Shown: positions 53,328 to 62,373 of the stretch, piece by piece
Layout: each line of letters starts with the position of its first letter
How positions within the stretch are numbered: position 1 is the first letter of the stretch
Assembly: GCA_004553625.1 (NCBI GenBank)
Contig: SFKX01000010.1
Span: forward strand, 1-64,000
Reading direction: 5' to 3'
Origin: Clostridiales bacterium
GTDB lineage: Bacteria; Bacillota_A; Clostridia; Oscillospirales; Oscillospiraceae
Length of the DNA: 64,000 bases
The notes under the pieces: model-generated
The model's database searches: none
Seen by the model: the letters and a program-made list of their open reading frames with translations, nothing else
Told to the model about the DNA's origin: nothing
Translations under genes and position numbers: made by a program

Positions 53328-53810
53328 ATGGCAGCCGAAAGCAAGTACAAGATGAGTCAGGAGCGTTACGACGAGATAAAGGAGGAGCTGCACTACCTGG
53401 AAACGGTCCGTGAGAAGGAGGTCTCCGAGCTTATCAAGGAGGCGCGTTCCTTCGGCGACCTTTCCGAGAACAGCGAGTACGACGAGGCAAAGACCGAACA
53501 GGGCAAGCTGTACTCCAAGATAGCCGAGCTCAAGGCTCTGATAGAAAAGGCTGAGATAATAGAAAAGACCGAGATGGACCGCGGCACCGTGGCGCTCAGC
53601 AGCCGGATAAAGCTGCTTGACGTGGACGAGAACGAGGAGCTGGAATACCAGATCGTCGGCTCGCAGGAGGCAAACCCCATGTCCGGGCGCATCTCGGACG
53701 AGAGCCCGATAGGCCGCGGCCTGCTGGGCCATAGAGTGGGCGAGACGGTGACGATAGATGCGCCTGCGGGCGAGATGAAGTTCACCATACTGTCCGTAGA
53801 GAACGCATAA
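53328..53810 (+). CDS. greA: Transcription elongation factor GreA
   Basis: 160 residues. The N-terminal coiled coil carries ARSFGDLSENSEYDEAK, with the acidic tip that stimulates RNA polymerase to cut backtracked RNA; the C-terminal domain shows NPMSGRISDESPIGRGLLGH. It lies 18 bases before lysS, an order seen in many Firmicutes. Confidence 0.96.
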   Translation: MAAESKYKMSQERYDEIKEELHYLETVREKEVSELIKEARSFGDLSENSEYDEAKTEQGKLYSKIAELKALIEKAEIIEKTEMDRGTVALSSRIKLLDVDENEELEYQIVGSQEANPMSGRISDESPIGRGLLGHRVGETVTIDAPAGEMKFTILSVENA

Positions 53811-53828
53811 GGAAGGGCCGGGGGATAT

Positions 53829-55745
53829 ATGAGCGAGGAGACGAGAAGCCAGGAGCAGGAGCTTTCCGAGATATTGCAGATCCGCCGCGAGAAGCTGGCG
53901 GCGCTGCAGGAGGAGGGGAGAGACCCCTTCAAGCTGACTCGGTTCGTTAGGAGCGCGTGGTCGGCGGAGATAAAGGCAGACTATGAGCAGTTCGAGGGCA
54001 AGACCGTCCAGGTTGCGGGCAGGATCATGTCCAAGCGCGGCATGGGCAAGGCCATTTTCTGCCACATAAAGGACGACAGGGGCCAGCTGCAGCTCTATGT
54101 CAGGTCTGACGCCGTTTCGGCCCAGGAGTTCGCGGACTTCAGGAAATACGACATCGGCGATATCATCGGCGTTTCGGGCTATGTGTTCAAGACCAAGACC
54201 GAGGAGATCAGCGTCCACGTCGAGAGCGTTACGCTGCTGTCCAAGAGTCTGCGCCCGCTGCCGGAGAAGTTCCACGGCATGACGAACGTGGAGCTCAAAT
54301 ACAGGCAGAGATATGTGGACCTCATAATGAGCGACGAGAGCCGCCGGAACTTCGAGATACGCTCGAAGTTCGTGAGCTATGTGCGCCGCTTCCTCGAGGA
54401 GCGGGGCTACATGGAGGTAGAGACGCCGGTGCTCAACACGATATCCGGTGGTGCTACAGCGAGGCCCTTCATCACGCACCACAACGCGCTGGATATAGAC
54501 ATGTATATGCGCATAGCGACGGAGCTGCACCTCAAGCGGCTCATAGTCGGCGGCATAGAGCGCGTGTACGAGATAGGCCGTATCTTCCGCAACGAGGGCA
54601 TGGACACGCGGCACAACCCGGAGTTCACGACGGTCGAGCTCTACCAGGCCTATGCGGACTTCAACGACATGATGGACCTCTTCGAGGACCTGCTCTCGGG
54701 CGCAGCTATGGAGATACTGGGGACCTATGACGTCGAGTGGCAGGGCGAGAAGATCTCGCTGGCTCCCGGATGGCCGAGGTTGACCATGGCCGAGGCGGTG
54801 AAGCAGCACCTGGGCGTGGACTTCATGGCGATAGATGACGACGCGGAGGCCGTGGCGGCGGCGAAGGCCGTCGGGGTTGATATGGACGGCGTGGAGCCGA
54901 CCTGGGGCCACGCGCTCTACGAGTGCTACGACCAGAAGGTCGAGGAGCTTATGGTTCAGCCTACCTTCATCACGATGCACCCTGTGGACGTGTCGCCGCT
55001 GGCGAAGCGCAGCCCGAAGGACCCGCGGCTTACGGAGCGCTTTGAGCTCTTCATCTGCCGCAGCGAGATGGGCAACGCCTTTTCGGAGCTGAACGACCCC
55101 ATCGACCAGAAGCAGAGGTTTGAAAAGCAGGTGGAGCTGCGCGCCAAGGGCGACGACGAGGCCGGCATGATGGACACGGACTTCATAAACGCCCTGGAGT
55201 ACGGCATGCCTCCCACCGGCGGCCTGGGCATAGGCATAGACCGCTGCGCCATGCTGCTGACTGGCTGCGACTCGATAAGAGACGTGATCCTGTTCCCCAC
55301 GATGAAGCCTCTGGACATGCCGAAGGCGGCAAAGCCCGCCGAGCAGGCGCCCAAGGCTGCGGAGGTCATAGACTTCTCCAAGGTCGAAATAGAGCCGCTT
55401 TTCAGGGACTTTGTGGACTTTGAGACTTTCAGCCGTTCGGATTTCCGTGCTGTGAAGGTGAAGGCCTGCGAGGCTGTGCCGAAGTCTAAGAAGCTCTTGA
55501 AGTTCGTCCTGGACGACGGCTCGGGCGAGGACAGGGTCATTCTGAGCGGAATACACGAGTACTACGAGCCGGAAGAGCTGGTGGGAAAGACCTGCGTGGC
55601 GATCACCAATCTCCCCCCGCGGAAAATGATGGGCATAGACTCCTGCGGCATGCTGATAAGCGCCCTGCACCACGAGGAGGGCGCAGAGCGCCTGCACCTG
55701 CTGATGCTGGACCCCCATATCCCCGCCGGCGCGAAGCTCTACTGA
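53829..55745 (+). CDS. lysS: Lysyl-tRNA synthetase (class II) with C-terminal tRNA-binding domain
   Basis: 638 residues. Residues ~1-495 are a standard LysRS: OB-fold anticodon domain, motif 1 near FVSYVRRFLEERGYMEVETP, motif 2 FRNEGMDTRHNPEFT and motif 3 GLGIGIDRCAM. An Ala/Pro-rich linker then joins a domain from about residue 512 with FRAVKVKACEAVPKSKKLLKF and GIDSCGMLISA, which is the EMAP/Trbp111-type tRNA-binding fold seen at the end of MetRS. Most bacterial LysRS (~490-500 residues) lack it. No frameshift is involved; the domains are in one frame. Confidence 0.95.
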   Translation: MSEETRSQEQELSEILQIRREKLAALQEEGRDPFKLTRFVRSAWSAEIKADYEQFEGKTVQVAGRIMSKRGMGKAIFCHIKDDRGQLQLYVRSDAVSAQEFADFRKYDIGDIIGVSGYVFKTKTEEISVHVESVTLLSKSLRPLPEKFHGMTNVELKYRQRYVDLIMSDESRRNFEIRSKFVSYVRRFLEERGYMEVETPVLNTISGGATARPFITHHNALDIDMYMRIATELHLKRLIVGGIERVYEIGRIFRNEGMDTRHNPEFTTVELYQAYADFNDMMDLFEDLLSGAAMEILGTYDVEWQGEKISLAPGWPRLTMAEAVKQHLGVDFMAIDDDAEAVAAAKAVGVDMDGVEPTWGHALYECYDQKVEELMVQPTFITMHPVDVSPLAKRSPKDPRLTERFELFICRSEMGNAFSELNDPIDQKQRFEKQVELRAKGDDEAGMMDTDFINALEYGMPPTGGLGIGIDRCAMLLTGCDSIRDVILFPTMKPLDMPKAAKPAEQAPKAAEVIDFSKVEIEPLFRDFVDFETFSRSDFRAVKVKACEAVPKSKKLLKFVLDDGSGEDRVILSGIHEYYEPEELVGKTCVAITNLPPRKMMGIDSCGMLISALHHEEGAERLHLLMLDPHIPAGAKLY

Positions 55746-55766
55746 GCTTTTTAGAGGAGGACCGCC

Positions 55767-56291
55767 ATGAAATGCCTTGTTGTCATCGACGTACAGAACG
55801 ACTTTGTCTCCGGTTCGCTTGGCACGCCGGAGGCGCAGGCGATGTTGCCGCGGCTGGAGGAAAAGCTGCGCGGCTTTGAGGGCTGCGTCTGGATGACCCT
55901 CGACACTCACGGCGCGGACTACATGGACACGCAGGAGGGCAAGCACCTGCCTGTACCGCACTGCGTCAGGGAAACGGAGGGCTGGCAGCTCGCAGGGGAG
56001 CTTGGCAAGTTGGCCGAGAGCTTTGGGGCCGGGATCGTGGAAAAGCCGACCTTCGGCAGCGAAGAACTGGTTGCCTCGCTTAAGGCGCTGTATGAGGCGG
56101 GTGAGCTTGAGTCCATAGAGCTGGTCGGGCTCTGCACCGATATTTGCGTCGTGTCCAACGCGCTGATGCTGAAGGCCGCCATGCCTGAACTGCCAATGTC
56201 GGTGGATTCCGCTTGCTGCGCGGGAGTGACCCCGCAGAAACACGAGGCGGCGCTGGAGGTCATGCGCAGCTGCCAGATAGCGGTCAAGTGA
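55767..56291 (+). CDS. Cysteine hydrolase of the isochorismatase/nicotinamidase family
   Basis: 174 residues. The catalytic triad is seen as Asp in VIDVQNDFV, Lys in VEKPTFGS and Cys in GLCTDICVVSNAL. The His-containing segment KHLPVPHC suggests the metal site of nicotinamidases, but the usual DWHP motif is replaced by LDTHGADY. An amidase is likely; nicotinamide as substrate is possible but not certain. It lies 21 bases after lysS, before a terminator. Confidence 0.82.
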   Translation: MKCLVVIDVQNDFVSGSLGTPEAQAMLPRLEEKLRGFEGCVWMTLDTHGADYMDTQEGKHLPVPHCVRETEGWQLAGELGKLAESFGAGIVEKPTFGSEELVASLKALYEAGELESIELVGLCTDICVVSNALMLKAAMPELPMSVDSACCAGVTPQKHEAALEVMRSCQIAVK

Positions 56292-56300
56292 CAGGCCGTA

Positions 56301-56345
56301 AAAAAAGCATTGAGGGTCCCGGTCCGGGACCCTCAATGCTTTTTA
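56301..56345. terminator. Bidirectional terminator
   Basis: 15-bp perfect stem (56306-56320 with 56326-56340), AAAAAA before and TTTTTATT after. It lies between the convergent hydrolase and lipoprotein genes and fits both. Confidence 0.95.
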
Positions 56346-56346
56346 T

Positions 56347-58428
56347 TCAGCTCTGCTCGGAGAGGTAGAGGCTGACGCGGTTTTGGGTGCGTTCGGCGGC
56401 CTGTTGGGCGCTTATCTGGCCGGAGAAGTATTGCGAAGCCTCCTCGTCCATGATGGATTTGACGGCGGGCATCGCGTCCTGGACCGTCGTGGTGCCGTCC
56501 AGCAGCTCGCGGAATTTCTGCACGTCCTCTTCGGTCAGGCGGTAGACCGTGCCGTAAAAGTCCAGGCCGGTCTCCTGCATCTCAAGGAGCGCCGCATCCA
56601 GCGCGGCGGCGTTGCTAGGGAAGGCTGAACTTGCGTCTGGCTGGTTCTCCGCGCTCAGCACGCTGCGCACAAACTGCCAGGCGGTCTCCGCGTGCTCGCT
56701 CTGCGCGGATATCGCCAAGCTCAGACCGGGACTGTACATGCTGCCGTTCGTCGTCTCATTAGGCGCGCCGGCAAAGGTATAGGCCCCGCCGTAGTTCCCG
56801 CTGACCACCGCGAGCCGTACCAGGTTCTGCAGCGGCTCAAACTGCAGGAATCCGTTATACAGCGCGTCGTAGTCCGTCCCGAACTCCGTGGAGGTCGCGG
56901 CGCAGCGCTCCAGCAGCGTGATGTAATCCTCGCTCAGGAAGTCGCAGGTCCCAGCCTCGGCGTCCACATACTGGCCTGCGGCGAAGCGGCTGAGCCAGTC
57001 CCAGATGATATCCTGAGTCATCCAGCCGGGGAAGAGCGGAAGTCCGGCCGAAGCGGCTGCGGCCTCCGCCTCCTCATAGCTGAGACCAGGCTCCGCCACG
57101 TAGTCCGAAGGCGCAGTGAAGGTCGAGATCGAAAAGCTCTGTGGCAGCCAGCGCAGGCACCCGTCGGCGCTCAGCGCCGCCAGAAGGCCGGGTACGAGCG
57201 TCTCGCGGCCGTATTCCTCGTCCGCATCCAGGAAAGGCAGCAGGTCCACAAACGCATTCGCGTTCATTGCGGAGAGCACATTGCGGTCCGTAAAGGCGAA
57301 GATGTCCGGCCCGTTCCCGGATATGAGTTCCGCTTGCAACAGCTCCATGCTCATGCCCGTTTCGTTCATGTTGGAGACTTCGATGCGGTAGTCCTCGCTG
57401 CTGCGGTTGAAGCTGTTGACGAGCGGATAGAGCGAGGGCGCGGCGAAGTCAGCAAGCAGAGTCAGCACCTCCTTTTGCTTCACGAGCTGCTCGGAGACGC
57501 TCTGGAGCGAGTCCATATAGGGCGTGAAGAGCAGATAGCTGCCGTCCTGCCGCTCACTGATAAGGCTGTAGTCCGGCCCGACGATGCCGGTCTCGGCCCA
57601 GGCGAACAGCTCCTCCGGCCCTTCGTCCGTCAGCTTGCAGACGCACTCGAGCCCGTCCATAGCCCCGTTAAGGAGCAGGGAGCCGTCCGCGCCGAGACCG
57701 AGCCCTGAGAGCGTCATGCCCTGCGCGTCGGCGGGCAGGAGCGTCATGGTCTCGCGGTCCAGCTCAAAGAGCGGGCTGCCTCCGCCCAGGGCGTACAGCG
57801 AGAGGACGTAGAGCTTGCCCCCGGCCTCCTGCATGGACACCAGGTAGTCGCTGCCCGCCTCCGGCACAGCTGTGCGCGTGACCTCACCCTCGGGCGAGAG
57901 CTCCGCCACGCAGGCGGAGGAGCGGATGTAGCCCACTCCGTCCAGCTCGCAGTATTCCAGGCTGCCGCTCAGCTCGGCCAGGAGCTCGCCGGAGAGCGGG
58001 GTGCGCTCGGGCCCGGAGCCGTCCGGGCCGTAGGCGAGCAGGCAGAGACCGTCCCCCGTCGCGGCAAGGGCCCTGACCCCGCCGTCCGAGAGGAACACCG
58101 CGCTCACCTCTGTCACGTCCGCGGGCAATTCCAGAGCCGTGTATTCCCCGGTGCCGTCCAGCATACCCAGGCGTGGACTCCCGCTTTCCGTCAGCCCGGC
58201 GAGACAGACCGAGTCGGCCGCGGCGTACATAGAGCCGAGCTCCGACATGCCACCGGGCAGCGGCTCCGAACTGAGCGTCATGGCGCTCACAAGCTCCTCG
58301 GTCTCTGTTACGGCTGGAGCGGGCTCCGCTCCGGATTCGGCTGGACCGGGCTCCTGCGCCGCGCCGCAGCCCGAAAAAAGCAGCACCGCCGCCAGAAAAA
58401 GCGCCGGTACGGCATGATATCTGCGCAT
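56347..58428 (-). CDS. Large solute-binding-like lipoprotein with N-terminal propeller-like region
   Basis: 693 residues from the ATG at 58428 after GGGGAGGTGCTTAT. A signal peptide ends in the lipobox LLFSGC. The first ~300 residues of mature protein form repeating short beta-rich units (GLGLGADGSLLL, LSDGGVRALAATGDGLCLLA) like a beta-propeller. From about residue 325 the sequence resembles family 1 extracellular solute-binding proteins (FNRSSEDYRIEVSNM, GPDIFAFTD, AETAWQFVRSVLS). No ABC permease or ATPase is adjacent, so it either serves a distant transporter or acts as an extracellular sensor. Confidence 0.8.
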   Translation of the reverse strand: MRRYHAVPALFLAAVLLFSGCGAAQEPGPAESGAEPAPAVTETEELVSAMTLSSEPLPGGMSELGSMYAAADSVCLAGLTESGSPRLGMLDGTGEYTALELPADVTEVSAVFLSDGGVRALAATGDGLCLLAYGPDGSGPERTPLSGELLAELSGSLEYCELDGVGYIRSSACVAELSPEGEVTRTAVPEAGSDYLVSMQEAGGKLYVLSLYALGGGSPLFELDRETMTLLPADAQGMTLSGLGLGADGSLLLNGAMDGLECVCKLTDEGPEELFAWAETGIVGPDYSLISERQDGSYLLFTPYMDSLQSVSEQLVKQKEVLTLLADFAAPSLYPLVNSFNRSSEDYRIEVSNMNETGMSMELLQAELISGNGPDIFAFTDRNVLSAMNANAFVDLLPFLDADEEYGRETLVPGLLAALSADGCLRWLPQSFSISTFTAPSDYVAEPGLSYEEAEAAAASAGLPLFPGWMTQDIIWDWLSRFAAGQYVDAEAGTCDFLSEDYITLLERCAATSTEFGTDYDALYNGFLQFEPLQNLVRLAVVSGNYGGAYTFAGAPNETTNGSMYSPGLSLAISAQSEHAETAWQFVRSVLSAENQPDASSAFPSNAAALDAALLEMQETGLDFYGTVYRLTEEDVQKFRELLDGTTTVQDAMPAVKSIMDEEASQYFSGQISAQQAAERTQNRVSLYLSEQS

Positions 58429-58744
58429 ATAAGCACCTCCCCTTTGCATTTCCTCAAGTTTACAGCGAGGTTGTATCTGAAATGCATCATAGTTGTATCC
58501 GGAGGGAGGAATATTGTGAATATTTTGTAAATTAGTCCGCCGGGGCTGCTCAGAGACCGCGGAATTTTTTATACTTGTGCTTGCATAAGGCTTGTGTTAC
58601 AGTTTATAGTAATGTGTTGACAGTCAAGGCGGTCCCGGCGGAGGAAAAAGGCGTTGACAATGGCCGGGGGCGAGGACTATATTGACCTAAGGTAAACCAG
58701 GAGGGCGCGAGAGCGGTCCGCCCTCGAAAAGTGAGGACGTTTCA
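58429..58744. promoter_or_regulatory. Divergent region with topA promoter
   Basis: No gene in 316 bases. On the plus strand TTGACA (58654-58659) and TATATT (58678-58683), 18 bases apart, would start topA transcription about 55 bases before its ATG. A second TTGACA lies at about 58617. The lipoprotein promoter on the other strand is not clear. Confidence 0.7.
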
Positions 58745-61048
58745 ATGGCAAAGGCAAAGACGGAGCTGGTCATAGTCGAATCCCCGGCGAAGGCCAGGAC
58801 CATCGAAAAATATCTGGGTGAGAGCTATAAGGTCGTGGCGTCGATGGGCCACCTGCGGGACCTGCCCAAGAGCACGATGGGCGTGGACATAGCGGGCGGC
58901 TTTGTGCCGCAGTATATCCCGGTGAAGGGCAAGGAAGAGATCATCGAGGACCTGCGCGAGCGCTCTGCGAAGGCGCGCACGGTGTATCTCGCAACGGACC
59001 CTGACCGCGAGGGCGAGGCGATAGCCTGGCACCTGAAGGAACTGCTGGACCTGCCGGACGGCAAGGCCTGCCGCGTGACCTTCAACGAGATAACGAAGCG
59101 GGTGGTGACGGAGAGCATCGCGTCGCCGCGCGAGATAGATCAGGACCTGGTGGACGCGCAGCAGGCGCGGCGCATCCTGGACAGGATAGTGGGCTACGAG
59201 CTCTCGCCGCTGCTGTGGAAGAAGATACGCCGCGGCCTGTCCGCGGGCCGTGTGCAGTCCGTGGCGACGCGGATGGTCGTGGACCGCGAGCGGGAGATCC
59301 GAGCTTTCATGCCGGAGGAATATTGGCTGCTGGACGCCGTGCTCCGCGCCGGGGACGGCGAGTTCACCGCGCGGTACTACGGTACGGAAAGCGGCAGGGC
59401 GGAGCTCCACAGCGAGGCTGAAACGGACGCCGTCATCGCCGCGGTGACCGGGAAAGAGTTCTCGATACAGAGCGTGAAGCGCGGCAAGAAGCAGCGCAGC
59501 CCCTCGCCCCCGTTCATAACCTCCACGCTGCAGCAGGAGGCCAGCCGCCGCCTGGGCATGACGCCGCGGCGGACGATGTCCATCGCGCAGCAGCTCTACG
59601 AGGGCGTGGACGTGACGGGCATGGGTACCGTGGGCCTCATAACCTACATGAGAACAGACTCGCTCCGGCTCTCGGACGAGGCGATAACCGCGGCGCGCGG
59701 CTTCATTAAGGACCACTACGGCGAGGCATATTGCCCCGAGCAGCCCCGCCGCTACAAGACCAAGGCCGGCGCTCAGGACGCGCACGAGGCGATCAGGCCG
59801 ACGAACGCCGCCCTTGCCCCCGAGATGGTGCGCGCGGACCTCTCGAAGGAACAGTACATGCTCTACAGGCTGATCTGGGGCCGCTTCATGGCCTGCCAGA
59901 TGGCCAACGCGATATATGATAACGTCGTGGTGGACGCCGCCTGCGAGGGCCACGTTTTCCGCGCGAACTACTCCGAGCTGGTCTTTCCCGGCTACACCGC
60001 GGTCTATGAGGAGGAGCGCGACGACGAGCCCGACGCCCCGAAAAAGCCCCTGCCCAACCTCAAGGAGGGGGACTTGGCGCAGCTCGTGAAGCTCAACAAG
60101 GAGCAGAAGTTCACCCAGCCGCCCTCCAGGTACACGGAGGCGACGCTCATCCGCGCGATGGAGGAAAAGGGCATAGGCCGCCCGTCCACCTACGCGCCGA
60201 CTATAACGACGATACTCAGCCACGAATACGTGGTGAAGGAGGGCAAGTACCTGCGCCCGACGAGCCTGGGCGAAGTCGTGACCGGGCTCATGGAGGAGCG
60301 CTTCCCGGACATCGTGGACCTCAAGTTCACGGCGCGGATGGAGGACGGCCTGGACGACATAGAAAAGGGCGAGAAGGGCTGGAAGCAGTACCTGACGGAC
60401 TTTTACGGCGGCTTCGAGGAGGAGCTCCACAACGCGGAAAAGGCCATGGAGGGCCAGAGGATAAAGGTCCCGGACGAGGTGTCGGACGAGATCTGCCCTG
60501 TCTGCGGGAAGAATCTGGTGGTGAAGTCCGGCAGGTTCGGCCGGTTCCTGGCCTGCCCCGGCTTCCCGGAGTGCAATTTCACTATGCCTATAGTCGTCGA
60601 GATGCCGGGCAAATGCCCCGCCTGCGGCGGCAGGATACTCAAGCGCACCTCCAAGAACGGCTACACCTATTACGCCTGCGAGCGCGGCAAGGACTGCCCC
60701 TGGCGCGGCACCGGTACCGACGGGCGCGAGATAATCGGCTTCATGACCTGGGACGTGCCGACAAAGGAGAACTGCCCTGAGTGCGGCCAGACTCTGTTCA
60801 AGCGCGCGGGCAAGGGCAGGCTCAAGCCCTTCTGCATAAACGAGAACTGCCCGAACTTCCTGCCTGAGGACAAACGCGGCTACAAGAAAAAAGCCGCGGA
60901 AAAGCCGAAGAATGATGCGGAGGCAAAGTCCGGCGGCGAGACGGAGGAGAAGAAAACCGCGGCTAAAAAGACGGCGGCCAAGAAGCCCGCCGCCAAGAAG
61001 CCCGCGGCCAAAAAGCCCGCATCCAAAAAGACGGAGGCGGCGCAATGA
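58745..61048 (+). CDS. topA: DNA topoisomerase I (type IA)
   Basis: 767 residues. Relaxes negative supercoils. TOPRIM motifs VIVESPAKARTIEKYLG and ATDPDREGEAIAWHL, active-site Tyr in LITYMRTDSLRLS, three C-terminal zinc ribbons (CPVCGKNL, CPACGGRI, CPECGQTL). The last ~40 residues are a Lys/Ala tail of AAKK and KKPA units, similar in composition to part of the GlgA tail at the other end of the window. The tail probably helps DNA binding. It overlaps trmFO by 4 bases. Confidence 0.97.
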   Translation: MAKAKTELVIVESPAKARTIEKYLGESYKVVASMGHLRDLPKSTMGVDIAGGFVPQYIPVKGKEEIIEDLRERSAKARTVYLATDPDREGEAIAWHLKELLDLPDGKACRVTFNEITKRVVTESIASPREIDQDLVDAQQARRILDRIVGYELSPLLWKKIRRGLSAGRVQSVATRMVVDREREIRAFMPEEYWLLDAVLRAGDGEFTARYYGTESGRAELHSEAETDAVIAAVTGKEFSIQSVKRGKKQRSPSPPFITSTLQQEASRRLGMTPRRTMSIAQQLYEGVDVTGMGTVGLITYMRTDSLRLSDEAITAARGFIKDHYGEAYCPEQPRRYKTKAGAQDAHEAIRPTNAALAPEMVRADLSKEQYMLYRLIWGRFMACQMANAIYDNVVVDAACEGHVFRANYSELVFPGYTAVYEEERDDEPDAPKKPLPNLKEGDLAQLVKLNKEQKFTQPPSRYTEATLIRAMEEKGIGRPSTYAPTITTILSHEYVVKEGKYLRPTSLGEVVTGLMEERFPDIVDLKFTARMEDGLDDIEKGEKGWKQYLTDFYGGFEEELHNAEKAMEGQRIKVPDEVSDEICPVCGKNLVVKSGRFGRFLACPGFPECNFTMPIVVEMPGKCPACGGRILKRTSKNGYTYYACERGKDCPWRGTGTDGREIIGFMTWDVPTKENCPECGQTLFKRAGKGRLKPFCINENCPNFLPEDKRGYKKKAAEKPKNDAEAKSGGETEEKKTAAKKTAAKKPAAKKPAAKKPASKKTEAAQ

Positions 61049-62373
61049 GCCGGGTAACGGTGGCCGGCGCGGGCCTTGCGGGCAGCGAGTGCGCCTGGCA
61101 GCTGGCCCGGCGCGGCATAGAGGTCAGGCTCGTGGAGATGAAGCCGGGCAAGTTCAGCCCCGCGCACGTCTCCGCGAACTTTGCCGAGCTCGTGTGCTCA
61201 AACTCCCTGCGCAGCGACGAGCTCACGAACGCCGTCGGCCTGCTCAAAGAGGAGCTGCGGCGCCTCGGCTCGCTCGTCATGGAGTCGGCGGATAAGAACC
61301 GCGTGGCGGCCGGCGGCGCGCTGGCCGTGGACCGCGAGGGCTTTTCCGCCTACATCACCGAAAAGCTGCGCGCCTGCAAAAACATAGAGGTCGAAGAGCG
61401 CGAGCTCACAGACATCCCGGAGGGCGAGACGGTCATCGCCACAGGCCCGCTCACGAGCGACGCCATGGCCGAGAGCATCGTGAAGCTCTGCCCCGAGTTC
61501 GACCTGCACTTCTACGACGCCGTCGCGCCCATCGTCACGCTCGAGAGCGTGGACATGGAGAGCGCCTACCTGGCCTCGCGCTACGGCAAGGGTACTGCGG
61601 ATTATGTAAACTGCCCGATGTCGAAGGAAGAGTACGAGGCCTTCATAGCGGAGCTGCGCTCGGCAAAGGAGGCCCCGGTGCACGGCTTTGACGACGGGGC
61701 TGTGTTCGAGGGCTGTATGCCTGTGGAGGTAATGGCACGGCGCGGGCTGGATACGCTGCGGTACGGGCCGATGAAGCCGGTGGGGCTTCGGAACCCGCAC
61801 ACGGGCGCGGAGGACTGGGCCGTGGTCCAGCTCCGGCGCGACAACGCGGACGGAACGCTGTATAACCTCGTGGGCTTCCAGACCCACCTGACCTTTGGGG
61901 AGCAGAAGCGGGTGTTTTCGATGATACCGGCGCTGCGGAACGCGGAGTTCGTGCGCTACGGAGTCATGCACCGCAACACGTACCTGGACTCGCCCAGACT
62001 GCTGGACAGGTATTACCGTCTCAAGGCCGAGCCGCGCATCAGCTTTGCAGGCCAGATGACAGGCGTCGAGGGCTATGTGGAGTCCGCGGCCTCGGGCATG
62101 CTGGTGGGCATAGAGACGGCGGCGCGGCTTCTGGGCCTGCCTGCGGCGGACTTCCCGGCGGAAACGGCGATAGGCGCTCTGGCTCAGTACATATCCGGCG
62201 GGAGCGTGGGCGACTTCCAGCCCATGAACGTGAATTTCGGTATAATAACGCCCCTGGGCTACCGGGTGAAGGGCAAGCGGAACAAAAACGCGGAGCTTTC
62301 CGCTCGCTCGCTCGGCATCATAGAGGCGATGCTTAGAGAGAAGGAGGTCTTGAGCCTTGAGGGTGATAATTGA
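61045..62373 (+). CDS. trmFO: Folate-dependent tRNA (uracil-54-C5)-methyltransferase TrmFO
   Basis: 442 residues. The FAD-binding motif is GAGLAGSECAWQLARRG; AELVCSNSLRSDELTNA contains the Cys that takes part in catalysis. The enzyme makes ribothymidine at position 54 of tRNA using methylene-THF and FADH2. It overlaps topA by 4 bases and plsX by 17. The topA-trmFO pairing is widespread in Firmicutes. Confidence 0.96.
   Translation: MSRVTVAGAGLAGSECAWQLARRGIEVRLVEMKPGKFSPAHVSANFAELVCSNSLRSDELTNAVGLLKEELRRLGSLVMESADKNRVAAGGALAVDREGFSAYITEKLRACKNIEVEERELTDIPEGETVIATGPLTSDAMAESIVKLCPEFDLHFYDAVAPIVTLESVDMESAYLASRYGKGTADYVNCPMSKEEYEAFIAELRSAKEAPVHGFDDGAVFEGCMPVEVMARRGLDTLRYGPMKPVGLRNPHTGAEDWAVVQLRRDNADGTLYNLVGFQTHLTFGEQKRVFSMIPALRNAEFVRYGVMHRNTYLDSPRLLDRYYRLKAEPRISFAGQMTGVEGYVESAASGMLVGIETAARLLGLPAADFPAETAIGALAQYISGGSVGDFQPMNVNFGIITPLGYRVKGKRNKNAELSARSLGIIEAMLREKEVLSLEGDN

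Noticed and set aside
53289..56336. 1015-residue open frame on the minus strand
   Set aside because: It lies antisense to greA, lysS and the hydrolase gene, has low-complexity Arg/Leu/His-rich translation and no ribosome binding site. It is a shadow caused by high GC.
58742..61045. 767-residue minus-strand open frame
   Set aside because: Exact antisense mirror of topA, of the same length and without motifs; a GC artefact.
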